Shown in pieces: positions 52,031-62,536 of a stretch of DNA of 64,000 nucleotides. The stretch is from contig DATMBG010000051.1 in assembly GCA_035559535.1 (NCBI GenBank), forward strand, positions 456,767 through 520,766, written 5' to 3'. This stretch comes from Candidatus Limnocylindrales bacterium (GTDB lineage Bacteria > Moduliflexota > Moduliflexia > Moduliflexales > JAUQPW01). Positions within the stretch are counted from its first letter, which is position 1. Each line of letters opens with the position of its first letter. Below the pieces are notes generated by a model. That model ran no database searches. It was not told the origin of the DNA and was given only the letters and a program-made list of their open reading frames with translations. Both the position numbers and the translations under genes were made by a program.

Positions 52031-53379
52031 ATCTTTCTCCTTGAGTTTGCTTACCTGGTTTCAAGAAAGGTCCTCCGTATCTTAAACACAAAAAGTTATG
52101 GGTCTAAAGTCCATAATTCCCTTCTCTCTTTCCAGGGGATAACCTTCAGGGTTCTAATAATTCCCTTTTAAAATTTTCCGTGGGTTATTTTCCCCACATC
52201 ATCTGCTCATGGGACTAAAGACCTTTGATAAAGAACCCGGCATAGACAGAAAACTGCCGGCAAAACCCTTGGACCCCAATAGGTACCAAAATAAAATTTT
52301 AAGAAACTTGAGTTATTTGCCGCTCATAACGGTTTATTGGGAAATTTTTATGAAGGAACTCAGAACTAGCTACAACAACACATGTTGCAACAACAGGGGG
52401 AGGACATGGAGGCTCGGAGGAAGGTTAAAGTATGGGGGGAGGTTTTCACAGAGGCAGGTAATACACTTCCCTTAAAGGGAACCAGGGAATAGTAAGGATA
52501 GGATAAACAATCACTCCTCGAATTACTCCTCAAGGGTATTGCTCCATTGAAACGATAGATTGTAGATGGATTAATCGTTTTCATAGTTAAACCGTCCTAC
52601 TTTAGGATCTCCGGTTCTTGCAGGATTCCAGGATCCATAAAATAAGAAATTCTTATATTGATATAAGATTCCCCTACGACCTTTAGATCATAACGGGGGA
52701 TCAATCCCATTCAAGCTCACAGCTATGTATTAAGTATACCAGGGGATGAAAACTGTCAATAGGATTTTATCATTTTTTCAGCAGTAAACCAATTCAGCTG
52801 AAGGTTTTGAGTATTTGTAATAACCTTTGATCTCTAACTCGGATACAAAGGACACCCCGGTTAGAGGGATAATCGAAATCCCCTTTGACTAAGAGGTAGT
52901 TTTTTCTAACCTGACCCCCTCATCCCTCCTGATCTCTCTGGAGGATAAAAAGAATAGGTGAGCGAGGAATCGGAAAAGCAAGACTTGAAGGCTCCCCGGC
53001 TTATAAAGCCGGCAAATTTAATATTCCTTTCATTATTTTTTTATATTTTTTTAATCATTAAGCCCTATCCTTGACTTAAGTAAAGATAAATGAGACTTCT
53101 TCTCGTATTAAGAGTTCTAACTATCAGAATAACAGCTTTTTTATTATCATTTGTATTGTTTTATGCTATTCGATTATTTTTAGTATTTTTTACCCTATAA
53201 ATTTCCGTTGACTACTTAGGGAATATGTGCATAGAATATATCACAAAAATTCTTCCGACCGGTTTTAATTTATTCCTATCTTAACTCATAGATTCTTAAT
53301 ATGAGTCAATTGGATTGAATGATAAGGATAAAGATACAAAGGTAGTGGGTAGTCCCAGTAAAAACAAGGAGGCGTTACC
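52031..53379. other. Long intergenic region, AT-rich on the right
   Basis: About 1350 bases between the reductase (leftward) and the second pseudo-receiver (rightward). A GGTAG...TTTCTAACCTGACCCC segment (about 52895-52931) matches one near 28009-28035. From 53030 to 53330 the sequence is very AT-rich. Small open frames at 52209-52475 and 52366-52584 lack ribosome sites and family features. No RNA gene or riboswitch was recognised, though a leader for the reductase operon is expected here. Confidence 0.5.
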
Positions 53380-53772
53380 ATGCTAGAAACAGATCATTTT
53401 CCCAAGGCTTTGGTCATAGACTCGGATCCCAGTAGTCGAAAAAGTCTGGAGGAAATGCTGAATGAACAGGGTTATCAGGTCAGAGGGGTTGGGGGAATAG
53501 GTGAAGCAGCCCCGTTTTTTAAGGATGAAAATTTTTCTCTGATTATCGGTGAGTTTGGATTTCCAGGATCCGATGAAACCCAAATTTTAGAATTTGTGCG
53601 GCGTTTAAGATCCAAAGCCAAAATAATTTTGATTGCTCCTAACTTAGGGGCGGAAATGTATATTAAAGCTCGAGCTTATGGAGCCTTCGATTGTATCGAC
53701 AAATCCTTAGAGAAATCGGCTTTAAGGGAAATTATCAAACTAAAAAACTATGACCTTTCCCATATTTTGTGA
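53380..53772 (+). CDS. Stand-alone pseudo-receiver domain protein (Asp replaced by Glu), copy 2
   Basis: A 130-residue paralogue of 32310-32726. It has ALVIDSDPSSRKSLEEMLNEQGYQV, FSLIIGEFGFPGSDETQIL, IILIAPN and AFDCIDKSLEK. The phosphorylation-site position is glutamate again (IIGE), and the switch Thr/Ser of beta 4 is alanine (IAP). The lysine in IDKS is kept. AAGGAGG lies about 8 bases before the ATG. It stands alone, with over 500 bases to the next gene. Probably a constitutive, unphosphorylated partner protein. Confidence 0.75.
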   Translation: MLETDHFPKALVIDSDPSSRKSLEEMLNEQGYQVRGVGGIGEAAPFFKDENFSLIIGEFGFPGSDETQILEFVRRLRSKAKIILIAPNLGAEMYIKARAYGAFDCIDKSLEKSALREIIKLKNYDLSHIL

Positions 53773-54302
53773 TCTCCATGTCTTTATCTGATCGCCTTAT
53801 CACAAACTTCTTTGCAGACTTTTTTGTCCAGGCTGGGAAAAAATCGAGATACTCTCCCCTTGTAAAAATATTTTCCCCTGGAAGTCCACTTGAATCAAGG
53901 GTATCAGAACGATAATAACGGTCTATATTTTGTTTCTTCTTTTTGTTTACGTTTCCCTTCTTTAACACCAGCATACCAGGTGCAGCGGTGAAATAATCAC
54001 CCGTCAAAGAGGGGCTGATCACGTTATATCCTGCATATATTCCTCGTCCTGAGTTAACTCCTTCCTGATGGCCAATTTATTAAGCAGGTATCTGGTATCC
54101 TTGCCTAAAAAGCTGGCATTTTCATCAGGGGGGAATCTTACTTCTTTTCCCAGAACTTTAGAAATTATGGTACCTTACACAGGTATTTAACCAACCACAA
54201 GATGGTACTCCCTTTGCTTTTATATTTTCAGAGGTTTCAAAAGATTTCAACAGGCAAGGTCGGTCAAACGTCCTCGTTTGACGGTGGGTCATCGGTAAGA
54301 TT
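53773..54302. other. Intergenic region before the peptide-type transporter
   Basis: About 530 bases with no recognised repeat or gene. A minus-strand open frame (53735-54022) overlaps the end of the pseudo-receiver and has no family features. Confidence 0.4.
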
Positions 54303-55361
54303 ATGTACGGTACCCAACTTCTTACAAACAGAAAGCAAACAGATGAAATGTTGTTCCAGATTAAAGACCTGAGTCTTACTCTGTACGGTCAGGGAAAACC
54401 AGCTCGCATTTTGAATAACATTGATCTTTATATTAGAGAATCGGAAGTTGTGGGATTGATAGGAGAAACTGGTAGTGGAAAGTCATTAACAGCACTCACA
54501 GCGCTTCGTTTACTTCCACCTTCGATATCGGCTTCTGTAGAAGGAGAAGTGTTTTTCGAGGGAAGAGATTTACTTCAAGAGGATGAGGATTATCTTCGAA
54601 CCATTCGGGGGAGCAGGATTTGTATTATTTTCCAGGATCCGATGAGTTATTTAAATCCTGTTTTGACGGTGGGAAGACAACTGGTGGATGTTATTCTGGC
54701 TCATAACCTTCTGGGAGAAAGTTCTCGGCGATTTCCTTTATACAAAGGGGATCTACGAAAAAAAGCTACCGCTCATGCCCTTCAAATCCTCAAGGATGTT
54801 GGGATTCCCAGACAGGAAGTAATTTTGAGGAGCTATCCCCATGAGCTAAGTGGTGGGATGGGACAAAGGGTTTTGATCGCGATGGCGCTTCTATGTAATC
54901 CCCGATTGATTATCGCCGATGAACCTACGGCCTCCCTGGATGTGACCCTACAAGTCCAAATTCTCAAACTTTTGAAACAGAGGGTTCAGGAACGTAAGAC
55001 GGCCCTGCTCCTCATATCCCATGATCTGGGTATTATCCGTTCTCTATGCCATCGGGTTTATGTCATGTATGCGGGTGAAATCGTAGAGTCAGGGGATGTC
55101 GAGACGGTGATCCATAAGCCTGCACATCCCTATACCCAAAAACTTATTAATGCCATTCCGAGTCGTGAGTTGGATAAGAGATTAACCGGTATAGAAGGGA
55201 CGGTTTGTGATTTTACAGAACCTCCTCCAGGATGTCGATTTGAACCGCGATGTTCAAGTAGAATGCTTGTCTGTAAGTTGGAAAAACCTATTCTCATCGA
55301 GTTTGAACCCAACCATCAAGTAAGTTGTTTTCTCTATGAAAACCGAAACCATCTTGAATAA
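54303..55361 (+). CDS. Peptide/nickel-type ABC transporter ATP-binding protein (DppD/OppD-like)
   Basis: A 352-residue ATPase with Walker A GETGSGKS, signature LSGGMGQRVLIAMAL, Walker B LIIADEPTASLD, H-loop ISHD, and the C-terminal oligopeptide-transport region (HPYTQKLINAIP; PPPGCRFEPRC). That tail in OppD-type proteins can hold an iron-sulfur cluster; the cysteines are in CRFEPRCSSRMLVC and further on. It overlaps the next ATPase gene by 26 bases. The substrate is suggested by neighbours to be a small nitrogen compound rather than peptides. Confidence 0.88.
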   Translation: MYGTQLLTNRKQTDEMLFQIKDLSLTLYGQGKPARILNNIDLYIRESEVVGLIGETGSGKSLTALTALRLLPPSISASVEGEVFFEGRDLLQEDEDYLRTIRGSRICIIFQDPMSYLNPVLTVGRQLVDVILAHNLLGESSRRFPLYKGDLRKKATAHALQILKDVGIPRQEVILRSYPHELSGGMGQRVLIAMALLCNPRLIIADEPTASLDVTLQVQILKLLKQRVQERKTALLLISHDLGIIRSLCHRVYVMYAGEIVESGDVETVIHKPAHPYTQKLINAIPSRELDKRLTGIEGTVCDFTEPPPGCRFEPRCSSRMLVCKLEKPILIEFEPNHQVSCFLYENRNHLE

Positions 55362-56349
55362 GAACCCAGAAAAATCAGGAGTTCTCGAGGCTCCTTTACT
55401 GAGAGTAATAAATTTAAAAACCTATTTTCCACTGAAACCAAGATTCTTTCGCCCAAAGGCTTATATAAAAGCTGTAGATGGGGTCAGCTTTCAACTCCTT
55501 CGTGGAGAAACGCTGGGTGTTGTGGGGGAATCCGGCTCAGGTAAAACAACGCTGGTTAAAACGATTGTCAGGCTATTGGACCCCACAGAAGGGCAGATTT
55601 TGCTCAATGGCGAGGATATTGCCAAATTATCCTATGAAGAAATGAGACTCCGTAGACGACACATTCAGATGGTCTTTCAGGATCCTTATTCATCTTTGAA
55701 TCCTCGTTTTAGCGTTCGGCAGATTATCGAAGAACCTCTCCAGATCCATGATAATCTTTCGGAGGAAAAACGGATCGATGAGGTGGTTAGGCTTTTGGAT
55801 CTGGTCGGGTTAAACGCAAGTTATATGGAGCGATTCCCTTATGAATTAAGTGGTGGGCAACGTCAACGCGTAGGCTTAGCACGGGCCTTAGCCTTAAAAC
55901 CCAAATTACTTCTTTTGGACGAGGTTACTTCCGCCCTGGATGTATCTACCCAGGCAAATATTTTAAACCTCCTTAAAGATCTTCAACAAAGGCTTTCACT
56001 GGCTTATTTGATGGTTTCCCATGACCTGGGGGTCATCGGATACTGCTGTAACTGGGTCGCCGTCATGTATCGAGGACGAATGGTAGAATTAGCCAGGACC
56101 CAAGATATTTTTGCTTCCCCCAAACACCCGTATACAAGACTTCTTCTCTCCAGTATCCCCGGTTCGGATACTTTTCTATTAGAAGGGGAGATAAACCATA
56201 AAACCACCGGGTTCCCGGGCGATTCGCATACCTGGACAGGTTGCGCGTTTTATTCCCGTTGCAGGGAGCACAAGGAAATATGTAGAGAAGTACAACCTGA
56301 GGAGCGTTACCTTTCCAAGGAGCATAGGGTGGCCTGTCACCTCTGGTAA
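55336..56349 (+). CDS. Peptide/nickel-type ABC transporter ATP-binding protein (DppF/OppF-like)
   Basis: A 337-residue ATPase: AVDGVSFQLLRGETLGVVGESGSGKTT, IQMVFQDPYSSLNPR, signature LSGGQRQRVGLARALAL, Walker B LLLLDEVTSALD (V where P is usual), HPYTRLLLSSIPG. The C-terminal GCAFYSRCREHKEICRE carries the four-cysteine tail of the family. It is the second ATPase of the importer. Confidence 0.88.
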   Translation: MKTETILNKNPEKSGVLEAPLLRVINLKTYFPLKPRFFRPKAYIKAVDGVSFQLLRGETLGVVGESGSGKTTLVKTIVRLLDPTEGQILLNGEDIAKLSYEEMRLRRRHIQMVFQDPYSSLNPRFSVRQIIEEPLQIHDNLSEEKRIDEVVRLLDLVGLNASYMERFPYELSGGQRQRVGLARALALKPKLLLLDEVTSALDVSTQANILNLLKDLQQRLSLAYLMVSHDLGVIGYCCNWVAVMYRGRMVELARTQDIFASPKHPYTRLLLSSIPGSDTFLLEGEINHKTTGFPGDSHTWTGCAFYSRCREHKEICREVQPEERYLSKEHRVACHLW

Positions 56350-56416
56350 GACTTCATCCGGCCAGAGTCGGGTCCCTCTGCTATCTGGAAAGCCTGGGGA
56401 GCATTCCATTTAATCT

Positions 56417-57427
56417 ATGTTTCTAACTTTTTTAATTAAAAGGTTTTTAGGGATGCTCACGACCCTGATCGGGGCCCTGACCCTGACGTTTTTTCTGACT
56501 CAGGTCATCCCGGGAGATGCCGCCATTATGAAGGTGGGTCAATTTGCAGACCCCACGGCCATAGCCAACATGCGAAAATTGATGGGACTGGATGAACCTC
56601 TTCACCGACAATATTTAATTTATTTAAAAAATATTCTGCAAGGAGAATTGGGTCATTCCTGGAAGACAGGAAACGAGGTGGTAGAAGACCTTAAAGTTCG
56701 TCTCCCGGCCACACTGGAACTGGCCTTCTGGGCCATGTTTTCTTCCTTTTTCTTAGGATTAGTTTGGGGAGTTGTCAGTGCCTTTCGTAAAGGAGGATTG
56801 GCAGATATTGCCACGCAGGTATTTGGAATCTTGGGAGGAGCCATTCCTATTTTTTGGCTGGCCTTGATGGGAGTTTATGTTTTCTACTTTCTTCTTCATC
56901 TCGCCCCGGCACCCACTGGCCGTCTGGGTATCTTAGATGAACCCCCCTCTCCGATTACCGGGTTTTACGTCCTGGATAGCCTTCTGGAAGGAGATCTTGA
57001 CCTGTTCTTTAAGAGTCTTCACTACTTGATTTTGCCGGTCCTCTGTCTGGACATACTGCTCATCCCTCCGATTTCCCGTATGGTTTATACCTCCATTTTA
57101 AATGTTTTATCCTCAAACTATATCCGAACGGCTAAAGCCTACGGACTCCCAGAACGCCTTATCCGCTATCGATACGCCCTAAGAAATGCTCTGATTCCGG
57201 TCATAACCCTTTGCGGTCAATTATTTACCCACCTCATTGGAGGAATCGTACTGGTCGAAGTCGTATTTGCCTGGAATGGTATCGGGCGTTATGCCGTAAA
57301 CAGCCTGCAGGTTGCCGATCTGGCCCCGGTTCGTGCGTTTATTCTCGTGGTTATCGTCTGTTCCCTCCTCGTAAATTTTATCATAGATCTTATCTACTTT
57401 TATCTAGACCCCCGAATAAAGGGATAA
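56417..57427 (+). CDS. Peptide/nickel-type ABC transporter permease (DppB-like)
   Basis: A 336-residue inner-membrane permease. FLIKRFLGMLTTLIGALTLTFFLTQVIPGDAA at the start and the loop YIRTAKAYGLPERLIRYRYALRNALIPV are DppB features. It lies 67 bases after the second ATPase. Unusually, the binding-protein gene is inserted between this gene and the second permease. Confidence 0.9.
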   Translation: MFLTFLIKRFLGMLTTLIGALTLTFFLTQVIPGDAAIMKVGQFADPTAIANMRKLMGLDEPLHRQYLIYLKNILQGELGHSWKTGNEVVEDLKVRLPATLELAFWAMFSSFFLGLVWGVVSAFRKGGLADIATQVFGILGGAIPIFWLALMGVYVFYFLLHLAPAPTGRLGILDEPPSPITGFYVLDSLLEGDLDLFFKSLHYLILPVLCLDILLIPPISRMVYTSILNVLSSNYIRTAKAYGLPERLIRYRYALRNALIPVITLCGQLFTHLIGGIVLVEVVFAWNGIGRYAVNSLQVADLAPVRAFILVVIVCSLLVNFIIDLIYFYLDPRIKG

Positions 57428-57874
57428 GGAATATGACCCCTACCTCCAGTTTTATAGTCCCCTTTGTTTTGAAATTTCCCCCTACCTTCCCAAAGAAAGA
57501 CTCCAGAAACGCCCACAAAATAAGCGAATAATCCCAGAACTGTATAGAAAATTAGCACCCTTGATCGACCTGTCTTTCTGCCCTTTATCTCCTAATCTCT
57601 TATTTTGTAAAGAGTTAGTTAAATTTTCAATATTTAGACCTGGGGTGGTATAGGCCTTGCTCTTTCAGATAGCCGGTATATTCAGTAATCCAGAGAAGTG
57701 GATGGTTCTTGCCACACAGGTATAGGGAAGTGTCATATTGACTTCACATGGAAGCTGGCCACGGGCTATACCCCATTCATCTTTTTTCAGGCTTAGAACA
57801 AATGGGATAGGACCTATATCTATGGGAATTTGGTATAAGTAAGTCCCATCCCCCTTATAAAAAGGAGTCAGAAG
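57428..57874. other. Spacer between DppB-like and binding-protein genes
   Basis: About 447 bases without a recognised gene or repeat; probably contains a promoter for the strongly translated binding-protein gene. Confidence 0.35.
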
Positions 57875-59548
57875 ATGAGGAAAGGCAGAGTTCAAAATCA
57901 TCATACAGAAGCGGATATGGTCAACCTTACCCTTGACCGGCGCTCCTTTCTAAAGCTTGTGGGAGCTACAGGAAGTTTGATGGCCGCAGGGGATTTACTA
58001 ACCGGATGGGAGAAGGTCGGGGAAGCTGCCGGTAAAAAAGTAACCCTGACGGTGGCTTTTCCTGCGGATATCGCTTCTTTGCTCCCGGATGTTTGGGCGG
58101 GAATGACCGAACATGTCATCAAACGCACCATCTACGACTGCCTGCTCCATTACCAGACTCAAGAGGTCAATGGGAAACTCTATTATGACAATGATCGTTA
58201 TGATATGCTCATTGCCAGTGACCTTAAGGTTTCTGATGACCGTAAGACCCTTACATGGACCATTCGGGATGGATGGACCTTCTCCAACGGGAAGAAGATT
58301 GATGCTTATGCCTGTGAGAAGTGCTTCCGATGGTACTTTAAGCGGGATAGTATTGGGGCTGCCCAGATGAAGGTCGATGGAATTACCCGGCTAGAGGATG
58401 TGTATGCTGTGGATGCAAGGACCCTGGTCCACCAGCTTACCTATCCAGCTCCTTGGGGGGCCATTGCCAATTATATTCAACTGCTCAGCATCGTGGATGT
58501 AGATGAAATTATGAAACATGCCACCGAGAGCGATCCCTATGGGGTAAAGTGGTTGGAGCGGGAAACGGTATGTTCAGGTCCTTACAAGATAGAGAAGTGG
58601 ATAACAGGAGATCAATTCGTGGTGACCGCACGGGAAGATTACTATAAGGGTAAACCGAAAATAGACCGGATTATTTTTAAAATTATCCCGGACCCTTCAA
58701 CCCGTTACATGATGGCCCAAAGGGGCGAACTGGATATGCCGGCTAATCTGGATATGAAGGATCTGGAAATTTTGAAAAAAGATCCCAACTTCCTGGTCGA
58801 AGGATACGAAACCCTGGATTGGTGGTACCTGGGTATGAATTGGAAAACGCCTCCCTTTGAGGATTTAAATGTTCGCAAAGCCATTGCCCACGCCATTCCC
58901 TACGATGAAATCATTAATACGGTCTGGTACAATTTTGCTACCCGCCTCAAGAGTTGCTATCCCATTCCGGTACCCGGGTATGATCCAACTCTATGGCCTT
59001 ACGAATATGATCTGGATAAAGCAAAAGGATATCTCAATCAGTCGAGTCGTCCCAAAGGATTTGAGGTGGAGATGGCAGTGGATAACGATAATATCAATGA
59101 AGAACGAACGGCTATCCTGATCCAGGATGCCCTCAAAAAAATTGGAATCAATGTAAGTATCCAGAAAATGACGGCCGCTAAAAAATGGGAATCCTTGATT
59201 GCCAGGAAAATTGACTCTGCCGTGGCTGCTTTTATGCCCTGGATTGCCGATGGAGGATATCATACCCACTGGAATCTCCTGGAAGATAGTTTTGCCAATT
59301 TTTTTAATTATAAAAATCCCGAGGCTGATAAAATCGCTAAAGAATTTATCTATATGGATCCTAAAGATCCCCGACGCATTGAACTCATGAAGAAACATCA
59401 AACCCTGTTAATTAATGACGTTCATGCCGTTTATCTCTTTGCCCCTCAGTGGATTTATCCCCACCGAAAGAACCTGAAGGGATTTGTTTACTTTCCAGAT
59501 TCTATGCCTCGATTCAGCCTCATGGAGAAAACCAACGATTTAGGCTAA
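57875..59548 (+). CDS. Tat-exported extracellular solute-binding protein, family 5
   Basis: A 557-residue peptide-type binding protein. The twin-arginine motif DRRSFLKLVG near residue 21 is followed by a hydrophobic stretch. YDMLIASDLKVSDDRKTLTWTIRDGWTFSNGKKIDA and CSGPYKIEKWITGDQFVVTAREDYYKG are SBP_bac_5 blocks. The start at 57875 has AAGGAG seven bases upstream. Its ligand is unknown. The enzymes that follow suggest a urea- or guanidine-like compound, or a lactam such as creatinine. Confidence 0.88.
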   Translation: MRKGRVQNHHTEADMVNLTLDRRSFLKLVGATGSLMAAGDLLTGWEKVGEAAGKKVTLTVAFPADIASLLPDVWAGMTEHVIKRTIYDCLLHYQTQEVNGKLYYDNDRYDMLIASDLKVSDDRKTLTWTIRDGWTFSNGKKIDAYACEKCFRWYFKRDSIGAAQMKVDGITRLEDVYAVDARTLVHQLTYPAPWGAIANYIQLLSIVDVDEIMKHATESDPYGVKWLERETVCSGPYKIEKWITGDQFVVTAREDYYKGKPKIDRIIFKIIPDPSTRYMMAQRGELDMPANLDMKDLEILKKDPNFLVEGYETLDWWYLGMNWKTPPFEDLNVRKAIAHAIPYDEIINTVWYNFATRLKSCYPIPVPGYDPTLWPYEYDLDKAKGYLNQSSRPKGFEVEMAVDNDNINEERTAILIQDALKKIGINVSIQKMTAAKKWESLIARKIDSAVAAFMPWIADGGYHTHWNLLEDSFANFFNYKNPEADKIAKEFIYMDPKDPRRIELMKKHQTLLINDVHAVYLFAPQWIYPHRKNLKGFVYFPDSMPRFSLMEKTNDLG

Positions 59549-59618
59549 AAGCAGCAGCTAGGGGGCAGGAAGAAGTGGAGTAAAAAACTGCCCATGGTCT
59601 CTGTTTTCTGAACTTTTA

Positions 59619-60518
59619 ATGGCTGTTGAAAGGGAAAGTCTTTTTCAGGCTGAAGAAATCTTCCGGCAAAGGATGCAAAGTCCCCTTCGAAGGCTGGGGG
59701 TATTTCTGGGACTGACCTGCAATCGACGGATCCAAATCGGTCTAATTTTAATTACGTTCTGGGTTCTGGTGGCCCTCCTGGCTCCTTTCATAGCGCCCTA
59801 TGGTCCAGAAGAGGTTTTTCAAGGCGATAAACGACTTAAACCCCTGGATAAATACTGGCTTGGAACAGATCAATTTGGACGTGACCTTCTCAGCCGAATA
59901 TTATACGGAGCGAAATATGAGTTACTCATCGGCATTATTTCAACAACTGGAGCGGTATTCATGGGAATCGGTCTGGGGGCTATAGCCGGATTTTATGGAG
60001 GGGGGGTAGATCAGGTGATCATGCGGATCATGGATCTTCTCTTTGCCTTCCCCAGCTTTATCTTAGCCCTGATATTTGCTGGAATCCTAGGCTCTGGGGT
60101 GGTAAACCTCATCCTATCCTTAATTCTGGTCTCCATTCCCATTTATGCCAGACTTATTCGAGGGGAAATCTTGCAACAGAAAAGACGACAATACGCCGAT
60201 GCGGCCGTCGTTACAGGATGTTCTAAAAATCGGATGTTGGTTCATCATCTCTTGTTCAATAGTTTGAATCCTGTGATCACCCAGTTTCCTATGACCATTT
60301 CCTGGGTAATCCTTACAGCCGCCGGAATTAGCTATCTAGGTTTTGGCATTCAACCTCCGGCCCCGGAATGGGGGCTTATGATCAATGAAGGGAGTAATTA
60401 TATTGTTTCCGGAGATTGGTGGATTTCCTTCTTCCCGGGAATAGCCCTGTTTACCCTCCTTTTAGGTTTTTCTCTATTGGGAGATGGACTTAATGAGAGC
60501 TTATACGCCCGAGGCTAA
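59619..60518 (+). CDS. Peptide/nickel-type ABC transporter permease (DppC-like)
   Basis: A 299-residue permease. The first helix is in GLILITFWVLVALLAPFIAPYGPEE; WLGTDQFGRDLLSRILYGA is a DppC hallmark; the loop YADAAVVTGCSKNRMLVHHLLFNSLNPVITQFP precedes the last helices. It is followed by a hairpin (60554-60583, arms ATGAACTCTAAAC and GTTTAGGGTTCAT) and then the creatininase-family gene. Confidence 0.9.
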   Translation: MAVERESLFQAEEIFRQRMQSPLRRLGVFLGLTCNRRIQIGLILITFWVLVALLAPFIAPYGPEEVFQGDKRLKPLDKYWLGTDQFGRDLLSRILYGAKYELLIGIISTTGAVFMGIGLGAIAGFYGGGVDQVIMRIMDLLFAFPSFILALIFAGILGSGVVNLILSLILVSIPIYARLIRGEILQQKRRQYADAAVVTGCSKNRMLVHHLLFNSLNPVITQFPMTISWVILTAAGISYLGFGIQPPAPEWGLMINEGSNYIVSGDWWISFFPGIALFTLLLGFSLLGDGLNESLYARG

Positions 60519-60553
60519 AACCACTACACTAAAAAGAGTGTACCAAGGACTAT

Positions 60554-60583
60554 GAACTCTAAACAGGGGTTTAGGGTTCATGG
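60554..60583. other. Intercistronic hairpin
   Basis: Thirteen-base arms (60554-60566 and 60571-60583) match at 12 positions around a four-base loop. There is no T-run, so it is probably an mRNA processing or stability element separating transporter and enzyme genes. Confidence 0.6.
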
Positions 60584-60601
60584 CCCTTGAGTCCGTAGAT
60601 C

Positions 60602-61378
60602 ATGATACCTCAAAAAGGAAAACCTCTACTTTGGGAAGAACTTTCTTGGACAGAGGTTCAAGAACTTACTAAAACCATGAAAATGGCCATTTTACCGTGT
60701 GGAGCAATTGAACAGCATGGTCCACATCTCCCATTGTGTGTGGATACTCTGGATGTCTATGAGGTAGCCAAACGAATTTCAGCGGCAACCGGGGTACCCG
60801 TCCTACAACCCTTTTGGTATGGGGTTTCCCAACGCCATGGAGACTTCCCAGGAACCATTGCCTTCAGACCGGAAACCTTTATGATGGCCGTTTTAGACAT
60901 TGCTCACTGGCTTTATAAGGCTGGAATCCGTAAACTGCTACTGCTGAACGGACATATGTGGAATATCGGTTCTTTACAGGCTGTTCGGGATAAAATTCTG
61001 GACGAATTCCCCCGGGATATGCGGGTCCGTTTTATGAATTGGTGGGAAGTCTCCGAACGGGTTCGTAATAAAGCTGCCGAAGATAACCCAGAAGATCCCA
61101 CATGGATTCATGCCAATATTGCCGAGACTTCCTGTGTACTGGCCATACGTCCAGACCTGGTAGATATGAGTAAAGCCTCTAATTACGACGATATTAAAGT
61201 GTTCTGGGATTATCGAATGGATCAATATACTCCGACAGGTATCGTCGGTAGAAAAACAACGGAATCTACCGCCGAGTGGGGAGAAGCACTCTTTCAAATG
61301 GTTATTGAAGATCTGGTTCCTCAAATTAAAGAAGCTCTGGAAGAACAACCTCGGGTGAAAGGAGATCTGTTCAAATAA
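60602..61378 (+). CDS. Creatininase-family amidohydrolase
   Basis: A 258-residue metalloenzyme of the creatinine amidohydrolase family. AILPCGAIEQHGPHLPLCVDTLDVYEVA carries the metal ligands (E, H, D). RHGDFPGTIAF and LLLNGHMWNIGS follow, and the late ligand glutamate is in NIAETSCVLAI. Members open cyclic amides or hydrolyse N-formyl/amide groups, including creatinine and mycofactocin precursors. Here it lies directly behind a peptide-type importer and ahead of a biuret-hydrolase-like gene, so a nitrogen-rich substrate is likely. The exact reaction is not fixed by sequence. Confidence 0.85.
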   Translation: MIPQKGKPLLWEELSWTEVQELTKTMKMAILPCGAIEQHGPHLPLCVDTLDVYEVAKRISAATGVPVLQPFWYGVSQRHGDFPGTIAFRPETFMMAVLDIAHWLYKAGIRKLLLLNGHMWNIGSLQAVRDKILDEFPRDMRVRFMNWWEVSERVRNKAAEDNPEDPTWIHANIAETSCVLAIRPDLVDMSKASNYDDIKVFWDYRMDQYTPTGIVGRKTTESTAEWGEALFQMVIEDLVPQIKEALEEQPRVKGDLFK

Positions 61379-61535
61379 TCAACTTCCTATCACCTTTATT
61401 TTGAAATTTTTATCTGTCTCAGGTTATAAAAATCCAGCATAGAAGATTCAAGATAGAAGGACTTTACCCCATGGACTGTGAACAAAAATCCTCCTTCCCT
61501 GGTTCATGGGGTAAGTAGATTCCCTGGAGAAATTT

Positions 61536-62240
61536 ATGGTAAAATCCCCGGTTATTGTCCAGGCAGACCCCTACGATTGGCCCTATGACGGAAATTTGGT
61601 CCCCGAACGAACGGCTCTTCTGGTAATTGATATGCAGATCGACTTCTGTGGGAAAGGGGGTTATATAGATCAGATGGGATATGATATTTCTTTGACCCGA
61701 GCCGCTATTAAGCCTATCCAAACGGTTTTAACTGCTATACGAAAAATCCCAGGTTTTACTATTATCCATACCCGCGAGGGTCATAAGCCTGATCTATCCG
61801 ATCTTCCAGCAAATAAATTATGGCGAAGTAAAAGAATCGGTGCCGGAATCGGAGATCTGGGACCCCGGGGTCGTATCCTTATACGAGGTGAACCGGGATG
61901 GAATATCATTGAAGAGCTTAAACCACTTCCCGGAGAACTTATTTTGGATAAACCGGGGAAAGGAAGTTTTTATGCTACGGACCTGGAGTTGATCCTTAGA
62001 AATCGGGGGATTACCCATCTGATCCTTACAGGTATTACAACCGATGTATGTGTCCACACAACTCTGCGAGATGCTAATGACCGGGGATATGAGTGCCTTC
62101 TTCTGGAAGATTGTACAGGGGCTACTGATTATGGAAATTACCTGGCAGCTATTAAAATGATTAAAATGCAGGGAGGCGTCTTCGGAAGCGTTTCAACCTC
62201 CAAGCGTTTGCTGGAAGCCTTAGAAAAACTAAAAACCTAA
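61536..62240 (+). CDS. Isochorismatase-family cysteine hydrolase, biuret amidohydrolase-like
   Basis: A 234-residue cysteine amidohydrolase. The triad is D36 (VIDMQIDF), K142 (KPGKGSF) and C172 (TTDVCVHTT). The N-terminal [40 protein letters not shown] and [13 protein letters not shown] stretches are of the group with biuret amidohydrolases and related ureido-hydrolases, not nicotinamidases. Biuret hydrolase makes allophanate and ammonia. The gene at 62985, which resembles part of allophanate hydrolase, fits with that. Ureidoacrylate (RutB-type) or N-carbamoyl substrates are alternatives. Confidence 0.8.
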   Translation: MVKSPVIVQADPYDWPYDGNLVPERTALLVIDMQIDFCGKGGYIDQMGYDISLTRAAIKPIQTVLTAIRKIPGFTIIHTREGHKPDLSDLPANKLWRSKRIGAGIGDLGPRGRILIRGEPGWNIIEELKPLPGELILDKPGKGSFYATDLELILRNRGITHLILTGITTDVCVHTTLRDANDRGYECLLLEDCTGATDYGNYLAAIKMIKMQGGVFGSVSTSKRLLEALEKLKT

Positions 62241-62536
62241 TCCCACTCCTATCCCAGGAAAAGAAGTCCTTTGATAAGGAACGGGTAAACGTTAACAAGG
62301 CTATGGGTTGTTTAAGATAGATGAAATTTATAATGGATCTTTTACACCTTTTATCACCTGGAATAACCTATCAACAAAAATCTTCTATAAAGAAACCGAT
62401 TATAAAATTTTATTGAATATTTAACAATTTTGATCTATTTTCTCTAATACCATGGATATAAAGTCTTATTGAAGAGAATTTTGGGTCATCCTGAGGATGA
62501 AAGTTTAGATTTTTATTTTTTGTAAAAGGAGGTTTT
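62241..62536. other. Spacer before the glycogen-binding-domain gene
   Basis: Nearly 300 AT-rich bases; no gene, repeat or clear terminator recognised. Confidence 0.35.

Noticed and set aside
52209-52584. Two small frames upstream of the siroheme reductase operon
   Set aside because: No ribosome sites or family features.
52031-52750. A riboswitch ahead of the reductase operon
   Set aside because: Looked for SAM-, cobalamin- and molybdenum-cofactor-type core sequences and found none that I could support.
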